Source of the DNA: Neodiprion pinetum
Lineage: Eukaryota; Arthropoda; Insecta; Hymenoptera; Diprionidae
Assembly (NCBI RefSeq): GCF_021155775.2
Contig: NC_060233.1
Location: 23,787,456-23,851,455 of the forward strand
Direction of reading: 5' to 3'
DNA: 64,000 bases
Position 1 is the first letter of the stretch. Each line of letters opens with the position of its first letter. Positions 32,411 to 44,803 of this stretch are shown here, one piece after another. The notes beneath the pieces were generated by a model. It worked only from the letters and a program-made list of their open reading frames with translations. It did no database searches and was not told the origin of the DNA. The translations under genes and the position numbers were made by a program.

Positions 32411-34606
32411 ACACGGAAGGAAAAGAATTCTTGAACCAACAAAATAGATTTTGTCAAAATGATTTAGTCAAGCGAATTGCTTGATTCAATAAAAGCCTTT
32501 CTTGTTGCGATCGAGTAGAATATTGATTCGAGTGAACCTTTTTACGTGCTTCCGAAATTTAGTCAACTAAATATCATTTCACTTGAAGTTTATGTATTGT
32601 TCTTCTAAGTCGCACGTTTTGCGACAGAAATAATTGAGCAATTCAAATAACAGAAGCACATGAATTTAGCCAACAAGAAATTTACATCGATCAAATGCCA
32701 TACTTTGTTAATCTAACTGAAGTTTGCTTGGCGTAACTGGTTGAATCAGTAATTTGAAATAAGTAGAGAATATATTCATTGTAAACATCAGTATACTAGT
32801 ACTATGAACGGCCACTAGACGGCGAACTTTCTCGCTACGGAAGTAGCTTCGTAGATACTTATGAGACCGAGTAGTGTGCCAGGCAGCCAGGGACGACTAA
32901 CGTAAAATAAAGTCGACATCAGACCCGTTACAAACGGATAGAACATAATTCCAAGTTTCGAGTCATCGGAATTGACGTTGACGACTGTATGTGAATGTTT
33001 ATTATCGAATTTGGTCGAGAAAAGATTCAGGAGTTGCAACAACTCGTTGCACAAGGAAGGAGATTCAAAGGTCGCTAGTTGTGAAATTTTCGAATTATTC
33101 ACTTTTATGCGCTCTCTATTAAGACGCAAATAAAATTACTGGTATAACAGAAATGTAATTAATTATAAAATTATAATTATTGAGCATTGGTTTTGTTCTG
33201 AATTGTATTGTTACATGGTGTAACATATATACGAGCACGCGCGTAGGCTCCGATCGAGCAACTGACTCAGAGGTCGCAAAGTAAGGCGGAGTAACTTACA
33301 GTTACATCGGGAATCGATATATTTTGGCGCGGAAATGCAAAACTTCGAATCTTATACGAATCTTATACAACGACAATAAATAATAAAAAACTATTCACAC
33401 ACATTTAATTTATGGTTCTTCATATACAATCATAAACTTTCGATTTCAAGCCATTTAGGGGTAAGGCAGAATTTCAAGCATTTTGGTCACAGGGATAACT
33501 AATTAATACGGTTCCGCATTTTTGGTATTTTATTAAGTGTATATTGAACTTGTTTTATACAAATTTTTAATAAATCTATTCAAAATTAACAAAGATATGG
33601 GCCTTGACTTAACGACTAATAAAAAAAATTCCCCTCCATCCATCGATATATATCTCGGTGAAGGGCTGTCTGAAAATAAAAAACAAAATTTTATCAATAT
33701 CTAAACAAATATAACCGTGGTTGTCCGTGGCCATTTTTTCTACAAAACGACGACGGAGTAGAATTTTTTTTCCAATTTCCGTTTTTTTATTCAACCTGTT
33801 GCCATTTTGCAAATAATCGAAAAACGGCCACGTACGATAACTACATTTGTATAGATATTGATAATATTTTGTTTTGTATTTTCAAATAACCCTTCACCGA
33901 GATATCAATGCTACGGTATAGGGGAAATTTTGTTATTAGTCGGTCGTTCAATGCCCACAACTGTTAATTCAAAAAAAATTTCGATGACGATTTATATAAA
34001 ACAAGTTTAATATACACCTCATAAAATACCAACAATCGGATGCCAATATTAATCAGTTATCCCTGTGAAAAAAATGTTCACATTCGATTATTTTTTCAGT
34101 CGTTATAGTCGGCTTCTCCATTGAGTATCGGGTAAATCCCACAAAATTTTGGGACCTCATTTTGTGCGCTTGAATAACTCTGATGTTCAGCACTGCAAAG
34201 ATTTTTGTAACAACAAATATGATCAACTGTTTCAACGGGTGAACTCCTGGCTCAACAATACATGAATAAACAAGCCCAATTTTTTTTGATACAACAATTT
34301 CATATTTCTAAAGCAAAACGATGGAGGTACGTTCAATAAAATTTTTAGTCATTACTGCAACACATTTACTTGCCACTAGATTCACATTAATGCAAGAAAC
34401 TTACAGCGTGTTATCTTGAATAAGTTGAAAGTCAGCATGATCATTCAGAGGCTTGATTCAATTCTATATCAATTTCTCCCAAGTATTTCGCTCGACAAAC
34501 GTATTTGTTGAATTAAGTAAGTATTTTGTTCGCCGCATTTGACTTTATAGGATTTAGTTCGATGAAACAGATATCACTTGTATCAAATAAACCTTTCCAT
34601 CTGTGT
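32411..34606 (+). mobile_element. MITE family F1, long copy with nested insertion
   Basis: Starts ACACGGAAGGAAAAGAATTC and ends AAACCTTTCCATCTGTGT. Contains the conserved GGCCACTAGACGGCGAACTT block near 32811. It is longer than other copies because of a 580-bp foldback element at 33488-34067 and ~470 bp (33018-33487) not seen in the copies at 47492 or 55133. A 104-codon frame at 32815-33129 (-) covers the conserved block but is not kept intact in other copies. Confidence 0.65.
33488..34067. mobile_element. Foldback MITE nested in F1 copy
   Basis: Ends CACAGGGATAACTAATTAAT and ATTAATCAGTTATCCCTGTG are complementary. Pairing continues almost to the centre, with TATCTCGGTGAAGGG near 33652 opposite CCCTTCACCGAGATA near 33891, and TTTTATCAATATCTA opposite TAGATATTGATAATA. 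Arms of ~260 bp would fold into one hairpin. Confidence 0.85.
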
Positions 34607-34843
34607 AATTTGTTATCACATACTGAGTTAGGTGTTGTTATCGTTTTATTGTCAATAAAATGGAAATTTTTAACGACTGAGAGAATATGTAGGTAGCATA
34701 GAAAAGGGATGATTTTATTCTCTACAGTTTTCACCATGAGCACATTGCACTGCCCAGTTTCTGCGGCCGTGATTAACATTCGACTCATTTTAAAAAACAT
34801 GCGGAACGACCGATTGTTCCCGCTCAGCTTTCAAGTTCACATA

Positions 34844-35348
34844 TGAGGGATTCTCCGTCAACTCGGCCACTTTTTTTTCGACCATCTCAGATCTGCCCCA
34901 TAATTGGTTATATCAAAGTACTACTAAAAGGTACTCTACGTGATTTTTTTCAGATTTTTTAATTCATTATTTGAGAAATTGCCGTTTTTTTCAAATGAAT
35001 ATATCTCGGAAACTTGAAGTAACTGAAAAAAAATGACTCTACATAAAAGTTGTAGTTTTTTGTTGGCTTTCGAGAGGAATTTTTTAAAAAAATTTTACGT
35101 TCCGGTAACGCTGCATTTTTACCAAAAATGGAAGAAATAATTTTTTTATTCAAAAAGGACCCTTTTTTTTTACTGAAAAAATTACAGAGTTTTCCAATAT
35201 GTGTGACAATATCGCCGAAAAATCGCCAGAGTGACACGGATCGAGGTTCTGTGGTGAAAAAAATGAAGCCATACAAATTAATTTTTTTTAATGGGGCAGA
35301 TCTGAGATGGTCGGAAAAAAAGTGGGCGAGTTGACGGAGAATCCCTCA
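34844..35348. mobile_element. TA-flanked MITE with ~60-bp inverted ends
   Basis: Left end TGAGGGATTCTCCGTCAACT and its complement at 35329-35348 are flanked on both sides by TA (34842-34843, 35349-35350). The match extends through CCATCTCAGATCTGCCCCAT. The interior, partly readable as open frames on both strands, is AT-rich filler. A Tc1/mariner-type non-autonomous element is likely. Confidence 0.85.
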
Positions 35349-35609
35349 TATAAAGTAAACGTATAACGTTTATTCGTAGAGTAAATGTATAAAATTCACA
35401 CTCGGTTTTTGCCATACTCACACACGCAACATTAGGTCTCACGTCTTATTTTAGCAATTTTCTCATTAAATGTCGTATTTTTTCCAAGTACGTTCTCAAA
35501 TTGCTTTTGCAGCGTTAATTCAGATGCTTTGAAACTAAGGCGGAGGAATTGTAAGAAAAAGGTCTGCGAAAAATTGAACAAAATATGTACGTAGGTATAC
35601 AGACGTTGG

Positions 35610-35853
35610 TACACGGTTAGAAAAAAAAGTAGAAACTGCAGGTCTACTCAAAGCTTTGGGTTCATTCAACTACTTTGCAATGTATTACCGTGTGAACAAA
35701 AAGTAAAAATTGTAAATTGAGTTTTGATACCACAATTTTAATGTTAAAATTACAAAGAAGTCTGTCATATTCAATAAGAGAAATGTAAAAAATAATGCAA
35801 ACATAGTGGACCAGCTGGGCCATTATGTTTAGTTAAATTTTTCCAACAGTGTA
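35610..35853. mobile_element. Short MITE, 244 bp
   Basis: TACACGGTTAGAAAAAA at the left pairs with TTTTTCCAACAGTGTA at the right (13-14 of 16 positions). AT-rich interior, no coding. Confidence 0.55.
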
Positions 35854-36168
35854 GATGTGAAACAGAGTCAACTCATTCAGCAGTTTTCCCTCATTTCAAA
35901 CCCATATTCCATGCGTTCCGAATCCCGTTTCACGAGGAACAGGGTTGATATTCAATCTACACAGTACAGCTTATAAAGTCTGCCCGGAACTAAAGTTTGG
36001 AGGCAAACATAAGAGTTGTGAATCATGGGCTTTCCAGAACTGCACCACTGATGAAAGGTCATGTCGAATGTTTTCAAGTTGGGGTGGCTTGGGCCACCCA
36101 TCATTCCATTTCACCCGCGATACTCAGAGTCTGTACGAATATATAGATCGCAAAATTGCTACTGCAGT

Positions 36169-36882
36169 TGCAGATCCAGCCCCGGATTAACCGTAAGGCT
36201 AAAAAGGCTATAGCCTTAGGCCCTCGAAATTTTCGGCCCTTCAATTTTCAAAGTTAAATCTTTCAAAATAGTACCTAGATTATAAAAAAATTGGGGTAAG
36301 TCCGATTTCGAAAAATTTCCCGCATAAAGTTCGAGAATTTAGTACAGATGTGGACAAAATATCGTGAATGGCCAATGTTTTCCCCAGTCGATTACGTTGG
36401 CAATGCAGATTCATGTAACTGCATGCTGAGTCTGCATTGACAATTTAATCGACTAGGGAAAAAATTAGCCGTTCGCGATATTTTGTCCAAAATGTGTACG
36501 AGTCGAAACGGAACGCTTTCTCAAACGATAGCGCAATAAACACGAATTCAGATTACACGGGCAAACCTCGAGCTAAGAACACAAACCTTGAAACACAAAA
36601 AATGTGAAAGATGTTATTATATTAAACAAACATAATTCAACTTAATACTCAATGTCGTAATACAAAATATGTTTCCCAATACAATACCATTTTATCCAAA
36701 CTTAAGTACATACGAGAACTATTATAATAAGATGTTTTTCTTGACCTCAGTGGATTTAATTTTCTGTCTGTACTTTTTAAATTTAACCTATCGGGCCTTG
36801 CACGACCGACTTTCGGTCTTTTTTTTTTTTTTGCAGAGCAGCCTTAGGTATCGTGCCTCCTTAATCCAAGCCTGTGCAGAGC
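36169..36882. mobile_element. hAT-like MITE with 8-bp target duplication
   Basis: The element spans 36177-36874. It starts CAGCCCCGGATTAACCGTAA and ends with the complement of CAGGCTTGGATTAAGGAGG (11 of the first 14 positions agree). It is flanked by TGCAGATC (36169-36176) and TGCAGAGC (36875-36882), an 8-bp duplication with one change, diagnostic of hAT. Subterminal AAGGCT motifs occur on both sides. No transposase ORF. Confidence 0.75.
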
Positions 36883-38213
36883 TCAGTGTTTTCGAGATAA
36901 AATGCAATTTTGATCCGGTATTATGTGTGCACGCCGGCAAAAAAATGGGTTGTTATTGAACTACCAAAACCGAATTTTTCTTGAATCCCGGACACAGCTT
37001 CGAAATAACATTTCGATGGTCCTTATCCAATTGACGCCCGAACTGCTTGTCCGAGACAAGAACGATTTTTCGTCGAGTTTCGAGATATTTTTATTATAAA
37101 TTAGTTGGATTGAAAAGAAAATTATATTACAAAGTATCTACTTTCAAAATTTTTATATTAATATTGTAGTAGATGAAAAAAGCTTCTCTTTCTTATCAGA
37201 GGTCTTGATAAATTTTAAAATAATTCCATGACGCAGAATAGTAATGTTACCTAAGAAAGTATGAAAAGAGTTTATTTATTATATAATATATGGTAAGCAA
37301 AGCTAGAAAAGATTGTAATGCTCAATCCCCGACTTTGCAGGCCTGAATATTTTTAATTTTTTTCATATGATTGTCCTCACTCCAAAAACCACAAAAAATT
37401 CGATTCTTAAATATTTTTTTAAAATTATTCAAGCTATCGCAAAAACAATAATGACTCAATTCTTCAGGAGAATATTCACACAAAACTTATGATAAGAAAC
37501 GATGATTGCAAAATGAAAACGCAAGTGAGCTGCAATTTTTTCTGTTTCTTCCAGAGGGGTATGAGGTTTTCATGCTATCAATTTTGAGGTAATTACTAAT
37601 ACAGTTATTTTTTCAACACCTGCTTGGAAACTTCAATTTTCGAAGCCTCTGAAGCATGCGCGAAATACTCCATTTTCAAACAGTGCGGTTGCTTTGGATT
37701 TCTCGAAATTGAGTAATATCGCAGCACAGAAAAAAAAACTTTTTTTTTCAACTAATTATATGAACCGAGATAAAAAATTTCAATCCTTTTGGCGAAATTC
37801 GGAAAAAAATTGACTGCTACTATCGTTATTGTCCTAAAATCGTCGTTTAATAATGTGTTTGTGTACATTTTCTCAAATATAAAGTCAGTGCTGTTCGTGA
37901 GGGAACTAGTTACTTAATTACTAAAAAAATAGTGTCCAAACAAAAAATTATTTTCTGCAAATTCTCGTAGTTCTTGGAGCGAGAGCTATCATCGATCAGA
38001 ACAATGAATAAAGAAAAAAAATCCGAAATAGTCAAGGTCATAAAGTGGGTGGTTAGGAAAAAAATGTTTATTTAGAATTATCCTGATTTACATTGAAATA
38101 ATGTGACACGCATAATAACATGCTACAAATATGATAACTGATACGTCAGACTCTCTAGAAAACTTGCCAAAAATCACTAGTTTGTATTCATTATGCCAAA
38201 CTACACTTCTCCT
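36883..38213. other. No gene recognised
   Basis: AT-rich DNA with A/T runs and no ORF with a recognisable domain. Confidence 0.45.
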
Positions 38214-38732
38214 TTAACCCTTTAAGTCACATTATTTGCTGAGTTAATTCTTATAACAAGATAGTAATCGATGGTTTTTGGGTCGCTGGTTACGGACTAG
38301 AAATCTGATTTAAAAAATTCACGATGGCCGATCCAATATGGTGAACGAAAATTTCAAATTTGATTGAATACGGTCAAAAAACTTTATACAGAAATTATTG
38401 GGGCTACTGATTCGATTCATCATACTGAATTTTCAAAATCTGATTTCAGATTCACAATCAGCGACCCCAAAATCTTCTACATAATTTATGTGAAACATGT
38501 ATTTGCGTAGAGGGGTAAATTTTAATTTTCACCATTTTTTGTCATCATTTTGTTTCTAACAATAATATTTTACATTATATCGAAATAATGACTCTTGAAT
38601 ATTGGAAACCTATTATTACACTATCAGAAATGGCAGAGAACCGCAAAGAAATATTTTGAAAACTTTTCTAAATATACAAAATATGGGTATAAAATAGGTA
38701 AGCATACTTAGCACTATTACTCAAGGGGTTAA
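38214..38732. mobile_element. F2 MITE with TTAA duplication on both sides
   Basis: Element 38218-38728, flanked by TTAA at 38214-38217 and 38729-38732. Ends CCCTTTAAGTCAC and ACTCAAGGGG. It carries the family motif GATTCACAATCAGCGACCCC near 38449. TTAA targets with CCC ends are the signature of piggyBac-type elements. Confidence 0.75.
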
Positions 38733-39200
38733 TTGGAAGTTAATTGTCTTATGTACGTATATCGAGTTTTCATTTCCACGATGCAGCCATGCTCTTTTGA
38801 ATTTTCCAGTGCTTCGCCTTTCGCCGCCACTCTTCCACCGGCAATCTATCTCCGCGCTGGAATTCAATCAACTCTGAGCAGCTTCCTCTGCAAAGTAAAT
38901 AAAAAAACGTTATCGACAGTACATCAAATTATTTGTAATTGGGAAGGACTGGGAAATGGACGGTTTTACCCGGCATCGCCTGGAATTCCTAACCTGCTTA
39001 ATAAACCTGCTTTTCTCCCCAACACTACCTTCTATGCTGTTCTTCATCTCAGCTACGAGATCGTGTACCACTTGAATAAAATTTTCTTATATCACGCAAA
39101 ACTAAAAGCTAGGATCTCTTGGGCCTTTGATCGATCATTTTATATGAACTGGAATTTTCGCCGAAATTTTTGAATCTGAAATGATGATAGCCTGAAACTC
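38733..39200. other. Open 146-codon frame between two MITEs, not assigned
   Basis: The + strand frame 38733-39173 opens with TTG. Its first ATG is a few codons in and it shows no domain. Composition is somewhat richer in C and G around 38800-38900 than its surroundings. Could be chance. Confidence 0.2.
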
Positions 39201-39798
39201 TTAACCCTTTTATGCATACATTATTCTTTACATGCGATTCTCTCAAAATTTCGCATGCATGAGCTTTTGGGGTTTCTGACTACGAATCTAACCTCGAAAT
39301 TCGAAAATCCAAAATGCCGGATTCAATGTGGCGGACGTAAATTCAAAACGTTGTTTGATTTTGATAAAACCTTATGTCACACGGTTTTTGGGGTCACTGA
39401 TTGCGAATCTGAACTCGAAATTCGAAAATCCAAAATGGTAGTTACAAAATGGCGGACAAATAAAAGAAAAAAAAAAAAAAGAAAAATGTTGAATAAATGC
39501 TGTCAAACTTTTTGGTGCGTATTAAGTTTGTGTAAAAATTGGTATTCTCATTTTCATGGCAGATTAGCAGAGAGTGCTTTTTTTCGTGGAAAAGTACGAA
39601 CTTCGACAACATCTGTTTACACGTACTATTTTTGCAATAAATAAATAAATATATTTTATATTTCTTTTAGACTTAGAAATGATTCAGGGACCATGTGGGA
39701 TCAAAAAACTCGAAAGCTGTCACCAAAAAAGTAGTCTAATAAACCAAAAGCTGGAAAAAAAAGATGACAGGCTGAGCCTCCTGGCGTGAATTAAAAGG
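39201..39798 (+). mobile_element. F2 MITE, longest copy
   Basis: TTAA (39201-39204) then CCCTTTTATGCATAC. The right end GCGTGAATTAAAAGG is followed by CTAG in place of TTAA. Two tandem copies of the motif GGGGTYWCTGAYTRCGAATC followed by CGAAATTCGAAAATCCAAAATG lie at 39274-39335 and 39393-39450. Confidence 0.7.
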
Positions 39799-41903
39799 CT
39801 AGAATAATCCCGTAAAGAAAATATCCTGAGTCTTGCGTGTATTTCAACACTGAGGTAGTAATGATTCAAATATAACCGCGCAATGAGCACGAAACGAGCG
39901 GATGAGGTCAGACCCAGGGAGTGGAACACCTGGTCACAAATTTCAAATTTAAGAAGAAGGAGTTGCTTGGTTAGCGTCTCTCTAGGAGGAAGGAGGTGCG
40001 GAGGTTCCCATCTCCGAAATTGAGCATTAACAGACCGAAAATCGACCAACTTATAATAAAAAAGTAAATTTAAACCACGAAGAAGAAGATTTAAAATTAA
40101 TTATTATAAACTCCGAAAGTCAAGTCAAATTTAAAGAGAGACGATTAAAACGAAGAAACAACAAAAAACACTATGAAATCCAAGAATATAGTGCCTCGAC
40201 GAAACACAATTATTTACACTTATTTATAATTTTAACAATATACACCATTTTTAAACAATATACACATGGTGCGAATGAATTGTGGAATGGATGAATGAGT
40301 GAATTTTAAACCAAATGACGGCTCGTGTTTTAATATATTCATAAATAAATTAAATTGTACTCTGCTATTCGTACCTTATAAAATATACTCAATATTTAGC
40401 AATTGATTACGCACAACTTTCAAATTTCAGAAAAGTCTTATAAGGTGTTCGAGCAATTCCGGAATAAAAGTTTCATACATACTAATATGAAACGCGGAAA
40501 ATCTTAACTTTCTATATTTGTCAGAATAAAGTGGAATTCTTATTCTGACTCATACTTTCATAGCCGATATTGTTCATTACCACTCACACGACGAACTTTA
40601 TTTTATCTGCTTTGAAACTTGTGAGGCTCGCAAGATCGAAAATATTATTATGGAGTACATTGCACTCTTTAAAACTTTATTATTGTCGGGTCAAGATGCA
40701 ACAACGGTCGAAAAGCAATAACCAACTTCGATTGTGTTAAAATAGTACAACAGTGATGAAGTAGTTTCAAAAGTAAGATTACCATTTATCGAACGTGATT
40801 TAGAAAATTCTAGCTGCTACCACAAAAATAACTGTCGACAAAATCGTACGAAACTTTCAAGTCAAAGCCAAAAGTTCCAAAACTGCCTCAACTTATAATA
40901 TCTCAACACCGGCCACTGTGAAACAATAAAGTATTTTTTTTTTTTGCGTAAGCGATTTGACTCCTCGTTAACATTTACTCAATTAAGTGATTCTTATCAA
41001 TTCCCCACCGGATTAGATGAACTAGAACAAATTCTGAAAAGTAGTCCGAGTATCGATGCACCGAGTCAAGAAATTCGTTAATTTGAAGGCTCATAATGTA
41101 TTCTGTTTCTCGGAATTCCTTTTGTCCAAAACCAGCGTTTTTCTTGGATTACGCTATTATTTAATTATAAATAACTTTCATCAGCTACTGAATCCAGATA
41201 TCATTTGGTCCGCGCAAATCATTGAATGAAGACTTGTCAGCTATTGCTCTTATAGTTAGAGGAAAAAATACTTCAAGCAATCTTGCCACGGAAAATATAG
41301 TGATTCGATTTGTGATAAAGAACTTGTTCACACCATTGAATTGCGTTGAATAATTGAAAACTGTTGTCGACATGATTCGTTTTCGAATCGCGCACACCAA
41401 CTGTTGAGGTAAAAATGTGAACAGTTGGTCACATTTTTTTGGCGTTAACGAAATTGAGCTCGTCAATCTGCGTGATATTTCGTAACAACTATCATTGAAT
41501 CTGCTTATAATGAAAAGGTTCATCCGAATTTTCGACTGCTCGATGATTTTGCAGTCAGTTGCACGTTCGGGCGCAAAGTTTGAATGATTTATTGGACTAA
41601 TTAGAATATGTTATAACAAAATCAATTCAAACGTAAAAAATATTTTGCCTGCTTTGAAATTTTTCACTATTTTCCATTGAATTTAATAGTAAACGTATTT
41701 TTACGGCACATAGTTATTCACACATAAAATAACGCTGGCTAACAGTGAATAAACTTTCCAATAAAAGTTGGCATTTTCTTGAACTTCATCTGATTCAACT
41801 AATATAGCTCTACCTTTGAATTATATTTGATTGTTTGTTTTATGGATTATTTTTACCCGGCATTGAAACGACGGAACAGGTACCAATCATAATGCAAAAT
41901 ACT
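39799..41903. other. No gene recognised
   Basis: AT-rich DNA. Frames at 39720-40049 (-) and 41185-41523 (-) have no recognisable domains; the first partly overlaps the F2 copy. Confidence 0.4.
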
Positions 41904-42278
41904 TTAGCCCTTTAATTCACACTGGGAAGCTCAGCGTCTGAAATTTATTTATTTATTTATTTATTTATTGCAAAAATAGTATATGTAAACAAATTGTCGA
42001 CATTCGTACTTTTGCACGAAAAAAAGCATTTTCTGGTAATCTACTATGAAAATCTGAATACCAATTTTTACACCAACTTAATACACACCAGAAAGTTTGA
42101 CAGCATTTATTCAACATTTTTCTTCTGGTTTTTTTTTTTTTTTTTTCTTTTTTATTTGTCCGCCATTTTATACACACCATTTTGGATTTTCGAACTTCGA
42201 ATTCAGATTCGTAATCAGTGCCCCAAAAACCATGTGACATAAAGTTTTATTAAAATCAGTCAACGTTTTGAATTTGGC
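41904..42278 (-). mobile_element. F2 MITE copy, truncated
   Basis: TTAG then CCCTTTAATTCACACTGGG at the left, a (TTTA)n tract at ~41943-41968, and the GATTCGTAATCAGTGCCCC motif near 42205. It runs opposite to the 39201 copy and its outer right end is lost. Confidence 0.7.
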
Positions 42279-43034
42279 TTGTAACGGTCTCTTTCGTTAT
42301 CGCGGTTTGCTCCGACCAGGATTCAACTCCAACTGAGGAGCCTCTCGCAATTAACAAAATCATCCGCTATCAATTAACTTTTTATTGTTTTTTTTTTTTA
42401 TTTAAAACGGAATTTCGAATGTTCGGTATGACCTAATGACATGCATCTATAAACTTAAAACCGAATGAAAGAAGCGTATGCACATAAAAGAAAATGATAG
42501 ATAAATTGTACAAATAAAATGGGCACGGCGGACATCTATGACAATAACAATTCCATAAACGGTATACTCGTAAAATTACAAATAAAAAGAGAACAGGTCA
42601 GAATATAAAAACTTATCATAAGTGTTTCTTTTTTTGTGATTTGCTTCACATTCCAGTTTCCATTTTCCATGCTGCACTCGCTAATTCCGTGCCCGGTCAA
42701 TTGGACTCCCCTCGTCCGTCATATCCAGGTGGTTTTCCTTTATCGGGAATCCTTAAAAGATGGGTCGCTGCTAATTTTCCTTCGTTATCGCAAAGGTTAT
42801 CCGTACGCGTTTTATTTCATTCCGTCAATTTTATCAATTCGTTCGATATGATTTCTTTTTTTTATAGCGCACTCTGATAACGATCGACCGCTCATCCGTC
42901 GTCTATAGCTTACACTTCTCGATTGATTGATCATACATATATCATATAACCGCTTAGGCGAAGGCCCCCCGCCTACGGACCTACCTATTACTGAGTCCCG
43001 TAGTCACTGCTTTGGCGGCTTATTCGAACTGTTA
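42279..43034. other. No gene recognised
   Basis: Two overlapping short frames at 42636-42877 (+) lack domains. T-run near 42390. Confidence 0.4.
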
Positions 43035-43163
43035 CAGGCTCCGCCATTTTGAATTTTCGAATTTCGCGTTTAGATTCGTAATCAGCGACCCAAATGGCCC
43101 ATAGATGCAAAATTTTAAGAGAATCGCATGTAAGGAAAAATGTATGCATGAAATAGTTAACTA
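43035..43163 (-). repeat. F2 MITE fragment
   Basis: CGCCATTTTGAATTTTCGAA and GATTCGTAATCAGCGACCC, followed by a TATGCATGAAATAGTTAA end resembling the F2 TATGCATTTAAAGGGTTAA terminus. Confidence 0.6.
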
Positions 43164-43715
43164 TCGTACCTATAATGCGCGTGCCTTACAGCAGACCAAA
43201 CCGAAAAATGTGGTTGTTACGAAAATCTGTCGAGAGACAGGGCTTTTAAGGGTATTACAATTGCTCGTGAAACTCGGCATCAATTTCCACGTTCGTTAAA
43301 TTCTTTCAGAATAAGCCTGATTGCGAAGTATTTAATTCAGTTAGTGTCGCATGTTGGGAGAAATTTGTGTTACGGATATACACCAGTAGCTACGATGGTG
43401 GGGAAAAGCCTTGAGTTATACGACGGGTTCAATTATGGAACGTTCTAATTTCAGGACGTATGTCCAAGGATACGAAAATATCGATCTGCTATAGAATTTC
43501 TTTCTTCCCCTTGCCGTGATATCGCTGCACAGACAAGGCTTTTTTCCCCGACGAACTCTTGACGCTATATAAACATCCGGTAGACAAAAACGATCCATGC
43601 AAGTTTTCGAGCCAACAGACAATCGACCCACGGCGTTGTTTACAGGTCTGGAAACGAACCCAATTTTCCGATGGTGAGGGAACCCCTCATTTTCAGACCA
43701 AACCGTGATGTGATT

Positions 43716-44803
43716 ATACATGGTGTGCCTAGAACTCCTACGCCCCCTTACTTCGAGATCAATGTCTTGAAAGAATTTTGTACCAACTGTCTAAAGAAAT
43801 CCCCATATTGTTAGGGAATTATTTATCTGGTGACCGCTACCCTGCTGGACAACGCTATCGTCATGGAGGCTAGAGGTAAGGAGGCCGAACGCAATGCTGG
43901 CAAAATGACTGTGAAAGTGACGAACGATCCGCGGATTGTACCCGCCTGGCGGCCCTCCCCACTGCGGGCTCCGTCAGCGCGGTGATTTTGAATCTTCGAC
44001 CCTCACGTATGTATCCTATTCGTAACCAGGCGCTGGTATCGCTTGCGGATACATCCCGAACTACAAGATCTTTCATCACTTTCACGATCCAATTTTCGAC
44101 GATTCCGCCATATGCGTTCGGCCTCCTTACCTCTAGTCTCCATGGCTATTGTGTAGAGTACACAACACACAACGGTCATTATAGTTTGACGGTTATGTGT
44201 TATGCAACATACGGATTGTTCGTGATGTAAATCAAAAATAGATTACTTCAAATGTTAATTGTAGATAAATAGTAGACTACCCCTTGGCACAACCTTTTTT
44301 TCATTCTCCCCCTAATTTGGTTCCAAGTAAATGGAAAAAAATTTTGAGCCCAATCACAGTCCTCTATCATTTATTTAGAAACAAATTCAGGCACGAATGA
44401 AAAAAGGTTGTGTTAAGGGGCAATCTGATAAATAGATATAAAGTTTATAGTGGAAATGGTGCATTCGTGTATTATGCAATGTTGCGGAAATAATTGTTCA
44501 CATTGGGTAACACTTAATTTCTGTAAATTCATTTTTGCACCTCGCACTAATATTCGAATTATTAATGTATCGAAAAATAAACATATTTTCCACGGACGAA
44601 TCCCGTAACATTATCGCTACAATTCAGGAGCTACTTAAAAGACCTGCTCAGCTCTTCACCACGCAGATTCAACGTCACAAAAATCCACACCACCAATCTA
44701 GGGTATTTTGGCGCCGTTGGTACCGAATTTACTCAAGTCCGGTCCACCGCGAGAGAAAAACTTTTTTAGAGAAAGAAGCTGCACTCCTAGGCACACCATG
44801 TAT
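43716..44803. mobile_element. Element with 17-bp perfect inverted ends
   Basis: ATACATGGTGTGCCTAG (43716-43732) and its exact complement (44787-44803) bound ~1.09 kb. Inside are a foldback (43863-43915 against 44093-44145, GGCTAGAGGTAAGGAGGCCG) and a 141-bp mini-element (44280-44420, ends CCCCTTGGCACAACC / GGTTGTGTTAAGGGG). No transposase. Confidence 0.6.

Noticed and set aside
32815..33129. 104-codon - strand frame inside an F1 copy
   Set aside because: The corresponding region in the copies at 47492 and 55133 does not keep the frame; likely incidental.
42636..42877. Two overlapping + frames with moderately varied composition
   Set aside because: Two frames open at once, no domain, no flanking splice signals found.
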